Shown here one piece after another: positions 1-5,944 of a stretch of 6,417 bases of DNA. This DNA comes from CAZXDS01 sp964639525. Its GTDB lineage: Bacteria; Bacteroidota; Ignavibacteria; Ignavibacteriales; Melioribacteraceae. The stretch is taken from NCBI GenBank assembly GCA_964639525.1, contig CAZXDS010000185.1, forward strand, positions 1-6,417, written 5' to 3'. Numbering within the stretch: the first letter of the stretch is position 1; every line of letters starts with the position of its first letter. Under the pieces are notes generated by a model that saw only the letters and a list, made by a program, of their open reading frames with translations, did not search any database and had not been told where the DNA came from. The translations under genes were made by a program, and so were the position numbers.

Positions 1-12
1 GTGAATTTAAAA

Positions 13-732
13 ATGAAAGCAATGATTTTTGCTGCGGGATTAGGAACACGCTTAAAACCGCTGACAAATTCAAAACCGAAAGCACTTGTTGAATTAAACG
101 GAAAGCCTCTGCTGCAGCATAATATTGAAAATTTAATAAAGTTCGGAGTAAAAGACATTATTATTAATGTTCATCACTTTCCGGAAATGATAATTGATTT
201 TATTGCCGGGAAAAATAATTTCAGCATTAATATTAAAATATCGGATGAACGTGAAAAACTATTGGATACCGGCGGCGGACTAAAAAAAGCATCGTGGTTT
301 TTTAATGACGGCAAACCGTTTATTGTTTGCAATACCGATATAATCAGCAACACAAATATAAATGATGCTTACAATGCTCATTTACAATCCGAGTCGATTG
401 CAACACTGTTTGTCAGGAAAAGGAAATCTTCGCGTTATCTGCTTTTTGATAATTCAAATAAATTATGCGGCTGGGAAAATGTAAAAACCGGCGAGAAAAT
501 AATTTCCCGAAAATCTTTCGAATTAAATAGACTTGCATTCAGCGGTATTCATATTATTGACCCGGAAATCTTCAAACATTTTCCCGATGATGATAAATTT
601 TCAATAATCGATTTTTATCTTCGAGTTTCAAAAAATGAAAGCATTGCCGGCTTTAATCACAGCAATGATTTTTGGTTCGATGTCGGCAGTGAAGAAAAAC
701 TTAATGAAGCTGAAAAATATTTCTTATGGTAG
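13..732 (+). CDS. murU: MurU-like N-acetylmuramate-1-phosphate uridylyltransferase (NTP_transferase family)
   Basis: Predicted cytosolic nucleotidylyltransferase that would join MurNAc-1-phosphate to UTP, giving UDP-MurNAc for cell-wall recycling. With the ATG at 13 it has 239 residues, the usual size for MurU. Visible features are the nucleotide-binding signature GLGTRLKPLT (residues 9-18) followed by KPKAL with Lys23, the LDTGGGL loop (84-90), NTD with metal-binding Asp109, AFSGIH (175-180) and the C-terminal FDVGS with Asp223. From memory, the LDTGGG, FSGI and DVG blocks resemble Pseudomonas MurU more than mannose-1-phosphate guanylyltransferases, and MurU also begins MKAMI, which is why I chose this ATG. 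An in-frame GTG at position 1 would add four residues; upstream sequence is cut off, so a partner kinase (AmgK) cannot be seen. Proline codons are mostly CCG (5 of 7), as in ampG. Substrate assignment is an inference; another sugar-1-phosphate nucleotidylyltransferase remains possible. Confidence 0.8.
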   Translation: MKAMIFAAGLGTRLKPLTNSKPKALVELNGKPLLQHNIENLIKFGVKDIIINVHHFPEMIIDFIAGKNNFSINIKISDEREKLLDTGGGLKKASWFFNDGKPFIVCNTDIISNTNINDAYNAHLQSESIATLFVRKRKSSRYLLFDNSNKLCGWENVKTGEKIISRKSFELNRLAFSGIHIIDPEIFKHFPDDDKFSIIDFYLRVSKNESIAGFNHSNDFWFDVGSEEKLNEAEKYFLW

Positions 733-748
733 TTTGAGAAAAAGCACA

Positions 749-757
749 ATTAAGGTT
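749..757 (+). repeat. 9-bp direct repeat, left copy (flanks DUF2971 gene)
   Basis: ATTAAGGTT occurs here, 17 bases after the murU stop, and again exactly at 1664-1672, beyond the DUF2971 stop. The pair brackets the DUF2971 gene and little else. It could be a target-site duplication or junction scar, or a chance match in AT-rich DNA; no terminal inverted repeats or transposase accompany it. Confidence 0.35.
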
Positions 758-759
758 AC

Positions 760-765
760 AGGTGA
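760..765 (+). promoter_or_regulatory. Shine-Dalgarno of the DUF2971 gene
   Basis: AGGTGA matches the 3' half of the full anti-Shine-Dalgarno complement (TAAGGAGGTGA) and lies six bases before the GTG at 772. It decides the GTG as start. The core genes nearby (proS, GlcNAc kinase, ampG) lack a comparable site. Confidence 0.6.
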
Positions 766-771
766 AATAAA

Positions 772-1587
772 GTGACAGATCAAGTTGAGATACCAGATAA
801 GCTATATAAGTATAGAACTTTTGACAATGATTGTCATTACGAAGAGCTATTTAAAAACAATAAAATCTTTTTCTCATCTCCGAGACATTTCAATGATCCT
901 TTTGATTGCAGAGTGTTTCCTGATTATAATTCAGGCACTCCTGACCAAATATTTACAAAAATGTTGGAGCATGCAACTCGGGATAATCCCCGCCTCAATA
1001 GCAAAGAAATAAAAGAAATCGCGAAAAGTGAATTTAGAAAAAATATTAAGATAATCAGAACTCCAGAGTTAATGGCAAAACGTATGAATGAAATTGTAGA
1101 TACTACTCTTGGGGTTTGTTCTTTCACTGAGAAAAACAATAACTTATTGATGTGGGCTCATTATGCTGATTCTCACGATGGATTTTGTGTTGAATTTGAT
1201 GCAAAGATACTTAGTCAAATATTTATCAATCATATAAAAATAGAAGAATTGATTTTCTTAAAAAAAATGAAATATAGAAATGAATATCCCTTGGTTAATC
1301 CTTATTTAATAACTTATACCGTAAAGGAATTTATTAAGTTAGTTACTACTAAATCAAAAGATTGGGAATATGAACAAGAATGGAGAGCGGTTTATTCAGA
1401 ACATCCTGACGAAGGAATTGAATTGCCTGATGAAATAATTACGGGTATTTATTTTGGAACCAATTGTAGTGAACAAAGAATTAATGATAGCATCAAATTT
1501 TTTGAAAACAAAAAATTCATACCAATTTTTTATAAAGCGAAATTAAAACAAAAAACATTTGGATTGGTTTTTGATAAAATTAAATAA
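772..1587 (+). CDS. DUF2971 domain protein, function unknown
   Basis: A 271-residue soluble protein of the DUF2971 family; no signal peptide or membrane segment is visible. The family signature is complete: LYKYR (11-15), FFSSPRHFNDPFDC (33-46), GVCSF (114-118), LLMWAHYADSHDGFCVEFD (125-143), DWEYEQEWRAVY (197-208) and GIYFG (225-229). Conserved Trp, His, Asp, Cys, Glu and Arg residues suggest an active site, but no reaction is established that I can cite. The start is GTG with AGGTGA six bases upstream. It lies 39 bases after murU on the same strand and converges with proS. Proline codons differ from the neighbours: 1 of 12 is CCG, against 5 of 7 in murU and 14 of 16 in ampG. With the flanking 9-bp repeat this suggests an acquired gene; DUF2971 genes are typically accessory. 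I see no functional link to cell-wall recycling. Confidence 0.9.
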   Translation: MTDQVEIPDKLYKYRTFDNDCHYEELFKNNKIFFSSPRHFNDPFDCRVFPDYNSGTPDQIFTKMLEHATRDNPRLNSKEIKEIAKSEFRKNIKIIRTPELMAKRMNEIVDTTLGVCSFTEKNNNLLMWAHYADSHDGFCVEFDAKILSQIFINHIKIEELIFLKKMKYRNEYPLVNPYLITYTVKEFIKLVTTKSKDWEYEQEWRAVYSEHPDEGIELPDEIITGIYFGTNCSEQRINDSIKFFENKKFIPIFYKAKLKQKTFGLVFDKIK

Positions 1588-1589
1588 GA

Positions 1590-1712
1590 AAGCAAGATTG
1601 AACGATTCAACTCACATACACTTTAGAATTAGCTCAATAACCAAAAAAAAATCTCTAAAAAATATTAAGGTTTTTCAATATGCTAATCAAAAATGACTTT
1701 TCAATCTTACTT
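1590..1712. repeat. Inverted repeat joining the convergent ends of the DUF2971 gene and proS
   Basis: The left arm AAGCAAGATTGAA (1590-1602) begins just after the DUF2971 stop. The right arm TTCAATCTTACTT (1700-1712) contains the proS stop. The arms are complementary at 12 of 13 positions, including nine in a row, and are 97 bases apart. The 119-base gap between the genes also has A/T runs but no GC-rich hairpin followed by a T tract, so I do not call a standard terminator. Confidence 0.4.
1664..1672 (+). repeat. 9-bp direct repeat, right copy (flanks DUF2971 gene)
   Basis: Second exact copy of ATTAAGGTT, partner of 749-757. It lies 76 bases after the DUF2971 stop and 34 bases before the end of proS. 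The copies bound about 0.9 kb that holds only the DUF2971 gene. Confidence 0.35.
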
Positions 1713-3398
1713 ATTATATAGTTCATTCAGCTTCGTTTTCAATTCACCCAAACCTACGGTAATACGTTCACCGGTTTTACGGATTTTTATTTCCACGTTG
1801 TTTTCTTTTAATTCGCGTTCGCCGATAACTATCTGTACCGGAATTCCAATCAAATCCGCATCATTAAATTTAAAACCAGTCTGAACGTTGTTTCTATCGT
1901 CGAACAAAACATCGTAGCCGTCTTCAATCAATTCATCATAAATCTTGTCGGAGGTTTCTTTAACGATTTCCTTTTTCATATTCAAACCGATAATGTGAAT
2001 ATCGAACGGGGAAAGATGTTCATCCCAAACAATCCCTTTGTCGTCATAATTTTGCTCAAGATAACAGGCAAGGACGCGTTCAACTCCAATGCCGTAACTG
2101 CCCATTATCAGCGGTTGAGCTTTTCCATGTTCGTCAAGAAAATTTGCTCCCATAGCGGCAGAATATTTTGTGCCGAGTTTAAAAATATGACCAAGTTCAA
2201 TTGCTTTAAATACTTCGAGAGTTTCGCCGCAGCGTACACATTTTTCGCATGATTGTACCGAGCGTAAATCGAAATATTCTATTTGCGGAACGTCTCGTTT
2301 CAAATCAATTCCGCCTATATGATAATCATTTTTGTTAGCACCGCTGAAAAGATTATTCGCATCTTTTAGTTTTAAGTCTGCAATAATTCTATGCTCAAAA
2401 CCAATTGGTCCAATTGAGCCCGCATCAGCTCCGCTAATTTCCTTCAACTCTTCCGGATGAGCAGGACGCACACTTCCGCCCAAAGCCTTTTCAAGTTTGG
2501 TTTCGTTTACTTCTTCGTTTCCGCTGATTAAAATCAGCACAGGTTTTTCATCAAAAATATACACTCTTGATTTAGCGGTTTGTGTTTCTTTTATATTTAA
2601 AAATTCACAGAGTTCATCAATGCTTTTTATGTTCGGCGTGCTTATTTCGTAAATCTCTTTGCTTTCTTCATCGCGTGTAACCGATTCAACAACGGATTGT
2701 GCAACCTCAATGTTGGCAGCGTATCCGCATTTTTCACAATGCGCAACTGTATCTTCTCCGGCATCGGATTGTACCATAAACTCTTCGGATTTGCTTCCGC
2801 CCATTGCACCGCTTGAGGCACCGACAACAAAATATTTTATTCCGCATTTGTCAAAAATTCTGCGGTATGCTTTGTTATGAGCATCGTAGGATTTATCCAA
2901 GTTTTCTTCAGACGAATCAAACGAATATGCGTCTTTCATCAAAAATTGACGTCCGCGAATTACACCGCTGCGAGGTCGTGCTTCGTTCCTGAATTTTGTT
3001 TGAATCTGATACCAAATCTGCGGAAGGTCTTTGTACGATTTCAAAATTCCTTTGGCGTGGAATGTCATTATTTCTTCGTGTGTAGGAGCAAGTACATAAT
3101 CTCTATTTTTAATATGAAACATCGTATCGCCGAAAGCTTCAACTCTGCCGGTTTCTTCCCAAATTTCACGCGGATTTAATGCAGGCAAATGAAATTCCTG
3201 TCCGCCGATTCCATCCATTTCTTCGCGAATTATTGCTGTTATTTTTTTTATCATTTTATATCCCAACGGAAGAAAGGAATAAATTCCGGCGGATAACATT
3301 TTTACCATTCCGGCACGGACCATTAAAATATGACTCGGAATAACTGCATCGGCAGGAACTTCTTTTAACGTAGGAATAAATACTTTACTTTGTTTCAT
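1707..3398 (-). CDS. proS: Prolyl-tRNA synthetase, bacterial type with editing domain
   Basis: Class II aminoacyl-tRNA synthetase that charges tRNA-Pro with proline in the cytosol (EC 6.1.1.15). It has 563 residues, close to the E. coli enzyme (572). Order of domains: N-terminal catalytic part with PTHEE (105-109) and motif 2 FRNEARPRSG (136-145); the inserted editing domain (about 225-380), with Lys276 in the TAK motif, GSIGPIGFE (327-335) and His360 in DYHIGGI, the positions expected for clearing mischarged Ala-tRNA-Pro; then GHIFKLGTKYSAAMGA (403-418), motif 3 GSYGIGVERVLA (433-444); and a C-terminal anticodon domain with KFNDADLIGIP (510-520). Cysteine pairs CEKC (221-224) and CEKCVRC (384-390) flank the editing domain and may bind a metal. 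I chose the ATG at 3398 because MKQSKVFIPTL begins the family homology; an in-frame ATG at 3452 would add 18 unconserved residues and lie upstream of the likely promoter. No Shine-Dalgarno is evident. Confidence 0.97.
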   Translation of the reverse strand: MKQSKVFIPTLKEVPADAVIPSHILMVRAGMVKMLSAGIYSFLPLGYKMIKKITAIIREEMDGIGGQEFHLPALNPREIWEETGRVEAFGDTMFHIKNRDYVLAPTHEEIMTFHAKGILKSYKDLPQIWYQIQTKFRNEARPRSGVIRGRQFLMKDAYSFDSSEENLDKSYDAHNKAYRRIFDKCGIKYFVVGASSGAMGGSKSEEFMVQSDAGEDTVAHCEKCGYAANIEVAQSVVESVTRDEESKEIYEISTPNIKSIDELCEFLNIKETQTAKSRVYIFDEKPVLILISGNEEVNETKLEKALGGSVRPAHPEELKEISGADAGSIGPIGFEHRIIADLKLKDANNLFSGANKNDYHIGGIDLKRDVPQIEYFDLRSVQSCEKCVRCGETLEVFKAIELGHIFKLGTKYSAAMGANFLDEHGKAQPLIMGSYGIGVERVLACYLEQNYDDKGIVWDEHLSPFDIHIIGLNMKKEIVKETSDKIYDELIEDGYDVLFDDRNNVQTGFKFNDADLIGIPVQIVIGERELKENNVEIKIRKTGERITVGLGELKTKLNELYNK

Positions 3399-3429
3399 AA
3401 TATTTAACTCATTTATTTTTTTTGAAGTG

Positions 3430-3437
3430 CAAAAATA
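3430..3437 (-). promoter_or_regulatory. Candidate proS promoter (-7 element)
   Basis: On the minus strand the site reads TATTTTTG followed by C, an exact match to the Bacteroidota consensus TAnnTTTG. It lies 31 bases upstream of the proS ATG, which would give a leader of about 25 bases. I find no clear TTG at the -33 position, so this rests on the -7 element only. Confidence 0.45.
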
Positions 3438-3450
3438 CAAAATATTTATC

Positions 3451-3493
3451 AATGAGAATCATTTTAAAAAAGAATGCAATAATGGTATTCATT
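3451..3493. promoter_or_regulatory. Paired operator-like palindromes between proS and the kinase operon
   Basis: Two related 13-mers share the form AATGnnnnnCATT: AATGAGAATCATT (3451-3463) and AATGGTATTCATT (3481-3493), identical at 10 of 13 positions. Their starts are 30 bp apart, about three helical turns, so a dimeric regulator could bind both on one DNA face. The first overlaps the expected -33 region of the proS promoter and resembles the middle of the Fur-box consensus at 12 of 13 positions (13 of 19 over the full box). The regulator is unknown, and AT-rich DNA makes such matches easier by chance. Confidence 0.3.
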
Positions 3494-3544
3494 TTTTAAT
3501 TATCAGCAAGAGTTTGATTGGTTTTTTTATTTCCGAGATATGTA

Positions 3545-3552
3545 TATTTTTG
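3545..3552 (+). promoter_or_regulatory. Candidate promoter of the GlcNAc kinase-ampG operon (-7 element)
   Basis: TATTTTTG followed by C matches TAnnTTTG and lies 29 bases before the kinase ATG at 3582. Upstream TTG triplets at 3514-3516 and 3518-3520 are the best -33 candidates, but the nearer one leaves 24 bases between elements, longer than the usual spacing of about 19. It mirrors the proS promoter in the same gap. Confidence 0.45.
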
Positions 3553-3581
3553 CTTTTAACTTATCCGGACTATGGAAATTT

Positions 3582-4520
3582 ATGGCAGAGTATTTTATTG
3601 GGATTGACGGCGGCGGGACAAAATCAAAACTTGTTCTCGTGAATAAAAATTTAAATGTTATTTCTGAACAAACAGGGAGTGGCACAAATTTACTTTCCGT
3701 CGGAATTGAAAATGCCGCAAATATATTTTATGAATTGATTGAAAAAGCTGTCTCGTCTTCCAATATTTCCATTAGTTACATAAAAGGCATTGTGATTGGT
3801 ACTGCGGGAGCAGGGAGAAAGAAGCAATCAAATTTATTAAAAACTAAATTATCAAAAATCTTAGAAAACAATAAATTTACAATTAAAAACATTTTAATTA
3901 CAAGCGATGCTGAAATTACTCTTAAAGGTGCAGTCCCCAATAATGCGGGAATTATTTTAATTGCAGGTACCGGTTCAATTCTTTACGGGAAAAATAAAAA
4001 AGGTAAAATTTTTCGTATTGGCGGAATGGGAAAGTTAATTGGTGATGAAGGCAGCGGCTACTCGATTGGCAGAAAAGGATTATCGTTCGTTTCCAAAGTG
4101 TTTGACGAAAGAGAAAAAACCAGTTTGCTATTTGAACTTTTTAAAGAAAATTATAATATCGAAACTCAGTCGCACTTGATTGATGAAGTGTATAATAATA
4201 ATTTCAACATTGCCGGATTTGCAAAAACCGTAATTGAAGCTGCTCGGAAAGGCGATGATTTTGCAAAAAGTATTTTATTGGAAGAATCGGACGAATTATT
4301 AAAACATATTAGTACTGCAATGAATTTATTAAATTCAGATAAATTAAATTTAACTCTTTCCGGCTCATTACTTGCTAATGAAAATCATTATTCCAAAATG
4401 TTAAAAAATAAAATCTCAAAAAAGTTTGAAAAAATAAACTTATGTACTCCGAAGTATTCTCCGGAAATAGGAGCCGCACTTTTATCAATTGAAAATTATG
4501 AAAAAACAAATGGCAGTTAA
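3582..4520 (+). CDS. N-acetylglucosamine kinase, BadF/BadG/BcrA/BcrD ATPase family
   Basis: Predicted cytosolic ATP-dependent sugar kinase, most likely making GlcNAc-6-phosphate from GlcNAc (EC 2.7.1.59). The 312-residue protein has the ASKHA fold motifs in order: phosphate-1 loop GIDGGGTKSKL (7-17), GTAGAGR (73-79), SDAEITLKGA with probable catalytic base Asp109 (equivalent to Asp107 of human NAGK), AGTGS phosphate-2 loop (128-132), GDEGSG (154-159) and the adenosine-motif segment LTLSGSLL near the C terminus. I chose the ATG at 3582 because MAEYFIGIDGGGT gives the normal N terminus; the in-frame ATG at 3540 lies before the likely promoter element and adds an unconserved stretch. It overlaps ampG by 23 bases, so the two are probably cotranslated. 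With MurU in the same window, a role in recycling wall-derived GlcNAc is likely. A MurNAc/GlcNAc kinase (MurK) or glucosamine kinase is possible. Confidence 0.85.
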   Translation: MAEYFIGIDGGGTKSKLVLVNKNLNVISEQTGSGTNLLSVGIENAANIFYELIEKAVSSSNISISYIKGIVIGTAGAGRKKQSNLLKTKLSKILENNKFTIKNILITSDAEITLKGAVPNNAGIILIAGTGSILYGKNKKGKIFRIGGMGKLIGDEGSGYSIGRKGLSFVSKVFDEREKTSLLFELFKENYNIETQSHLIDEVYNNNFNIAGFAKTVIEAARKGDDFAKSILLEESDELLKHISTAMNLLNSDKLNLTLSGSLLANENHYSKMLKNKISKKFEKINLCTPKYSPEIGAALLSIENYEKTNGS

Positions 4521-5790
4521 ATCAGAGAAGAACAATAAAAGTTCATGGTTCTGGGTTCCGTCACTTTATTTTGCCGAAGGGCTTCCATACATAATGGTAA
4601 TGGTTGTTTCGGTAATTATGTATAAACGTTTGGGAATTTCAAATACGGATATTGCACTTTATACGAGCTGGTTTTATTTGCCGTGGATTATTAAACCGTT
4701 GTGGTCCCCGATTGTTGATATTTTAAAAACAAAAAGATTGTGGATTGTGATAACGCAATTTGTAATCGGCGTGTGTTTTGCCGGAGCTGCGTTAACAATT
4801 CCAACATCGCATTTCTTTCAATACACGCTTGCGTTTTTTTGGCTTATTGCTTTCAGTTCGGCAACGCACGATATTTCAGCGGATGGATTTTATATGCTGG
4901 GACTCACGCAAAAAGAGCAATCTTTTTTTGTGGGAATACGCTCCACATTTTACAGAATTGCGATGATTACCGGACAGGGTTTGCTTGTAGTAATTGCCGG
5001 TCTTTTAGAAGAACATTTGGGAAATATAAAAACCGCTTGGCAGATTACATTTGCCGTTACCTCAGTTCTGTTTCTGCTTCTTTTCCTTTATCATAAATTT
5101 ATGCTTCCGCAACCGAAGAACGATGTGCCGATTATAAAAAAGAAAAATCAAAATTTTTGGAAGGAATTTACAAATACATTCGTCTCATTTTTTAATCGAA
5201 AAAAAATCATCCCGATTTTGTTGTTTATTTTGTTTTATCGTTTCGGGGAAGGACAATTAGCTAAAATTGCAGCACCGTTTTTACTTGATGCAAAAAACAT
5301 TGGCGGGCTGGCTCTTTCAACAGTTGATATCGGTTTCCTCTATGGAACTGTTGGAATTATTGCTCTTGTTATTGGCGGAATACTTGGCGGTATTGGCGCA
5401 TCACGAAACGGATTAAAATACTGGATTTGGTGGATGCTTATAGCAATCAATTTACCGGATGTGGTTTATGTTTATCTTTCTTATTTTCAGCCGACTTCGC
5501 TGCTGACTATCGGTTCACTTATTGCTGTTGAACAATTCGGATATGGTTTTGGGTTTACGGCTTTTATGCTTTATTTAATTTATGTTTCGGATGGTGAGCA
5601 CAAAACATCTCATTATGCAATTGCTACCGGGATAATGGCGCTGGGAATGATGATTCCGGGAATGTTAAGCGGTTGGCTGCAGGAAACAATCGGCTATCAG
5701 TTGTTTTTTATTTGGGTTTTGATTGCTACAATTCCGTCTTTCATTATTGTTAAGTTTATTCCGCTTGATGCCGAGTTTGGTAGGAAATGA
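4498..5790 (+). CDS. ampG: AmpG-like muropeptide permease (MFS)
   Basis: Predicted inner-membrane major facilitator transporter of the AmpG type, which carries GlcNAc-anhydroMurNAc and its peptide forms from periplasm to cytoplasm, driven by protons. The 430-residue protein shows about 12 hydrophobic segments in two halves joined by a basic cytoplasmic loop (about 200-236). Family signatures are WVPSLYFAEGLPY (19-31) and SSATHDISADGF (120-131), with acidic Asp125 and Asp129 inside the membrane region. E. coli AmpG is longer (491 residues, two extra helices); about 430 is common elsewhere. The start is uncertain: ATG 4498 is preferred, with TTG 4489 and ATG 4510 in frame and no good Shine-Dalgarno at any. 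All overlap the end of the kinase gene, which implies translational coupling. Proline codons are 14 of 16 CCG, the native pattern here. I am sure of the fold and subfamily; transport substrate is inferred from family and neighbours. Confidence 0.87.
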   Translation: MKKQMAVKSEKNNKSSWFWVPSLYFAEGLPYIMVMVVSVIMYKRLGISNTDIALYTSWFYLPWIIKPLWSPIVDILKTKRLWIVITQFVIGVCFAGAALTIPTSHFFQYTLAFFWLIAFSSATHDISADGFYMLGLTQKEQSFFVGIRSTFYRIAMITGQGLLVVIAGLLEEHLGNIKTAWQITFAVTSVLFLLLFLYHKFMLPQPKNDVPIIKKKNQNFWKEFTNTFVSFFNRKKIIPILLFILFYRFGEGQLAKIAAPFLLDAKNIGGLALSTVDIGFLYGTVGIIALVIGGILGGIGASRNGLKYWIWWMLIAINLPDVVYVYLSYFQPTSLLTIGSLIAVEQFGYGFGFTAFMLYLIYVSDGEHKTSHYAIATGIMALGMMIPGMLSGWLQETIGYQLFFIWVLIATIPSFIIVKFIPLDAEFGRK

Positions 5791-5796
5791 TTGTTT

Positions 5797-5880
5797 TTCT
5801 TTGTGGTTCTCTGTGCCTGCTTTGTGCAACTTTGTGTTACGGTTTCGGGTTTAGGCTATTCCACAAAGAACCACAAAGAA
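5797..5880. repeat. Large inverted repeat of TTCTTTGTGG/CCACAAAGAA units
   Basis: The left arm TTCTTTGTGGTTCTCTGTG (5797-5815) is complementary to CACAAAGAACCACAAAGAA (5862-5880) at 18 of 19 positions, around a 46-base centre. The arms are themselves made of decamer-like units: the left continues with degenerate CTTTGTG copies to about 5836, and the right has two exact CCACAAAGAA units. It starts seven bases after the ampG stop. No T tract follows, so it is not a standard terminator. As RNA it could fold into a long hairpin protecting the ampG message. Confidence 0.75.
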
Positions 5881-5900
5881 GACACAAAGTTTCTCAAAGC
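5861..5900 (+). repeat. Short tandem repeat, CCACAAAGAA-type decamers
   Basis: Two exact CCACAAAGAA copies (5861-5870, 5871-5880) are followed by two degenerate copies, GACACAAAGT (5881-5890) and TTCTCAAAGC (5891-5900), keeping a 10-bp period, close to one helical turn. A related CACAAAG unit recurs at 6345-6351 beyond the GxxExxY gene. Similar CTTTGTG-rich repeats are, as I recall, scattered in environmental bacterial genomes, often near GxxExxY genes. Confidence 0.6.
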
Positions 5901-5930
5901 GAAATGCAAAAAATGTTACTCTTAATTAAA

Positions 5931-5937
5931 AAGGAGG
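5931..5937 (+). promoter_or_regulatory. Strong Shine-Dalgarno of the GxxExxY gene
   Basis: AAGGAGG is an uninterrupted match to the anti-Shine-Dalgarno complement. Spacing to the two adjacent ATG codons is four bases (5942) or seven bases (5945); the second fits better and decides my start. It is the strongest ribosome binding site in the window. Confidence 0.75.
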
Positions 5938-5944
5938 GATTATG

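Noticed and set aside
924..1139. 71-codon minus-strand frame inside the DUF2971 gene
   Set aside because: The opposite strand encodes a complete DUF2971 signature; this is a shadow frame.
749..1672. Insertion sequence or transposon carrying the DUF2971 gene
   Set aside because: No transposase or integrase and no terminal inverted repeats next to the 9-bp direct repeats; kept only as a possible insertion scar.
1650..1680. A/T runs between the DUF2971 gene and proS as a bidirectional terminator
   Set aside because: The only stem there would pair AAAAA with TTTTT without GC support, too weak to call.
1995..3179. Several open frames of 62-100 codons on both strands within proS
   Set aside because: They lie entirely inside proS in other frames, show no family motifs, and proS itself is beyond doubt.
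3427..3642. 71-codon plus-strand frame upstream of and overlapping the GlcNAc kinase
   Set aside because: It covers the divergent promoter region and then reads the kinase phosphate loop out of frame; no recognisable protein features.
4740..5096. 118-codon plus-strand frame inside ampG
   Set aside because: It is an out-of-frame reading of the permease membrane segments; odd Cys/Phe-rich composition and no family resemblance.
5861..5900. CRISPR-like array
   Set aside because: The 10-bp units are adjacent with no unique spacers, there are only about four copies, and no cas gene is present.
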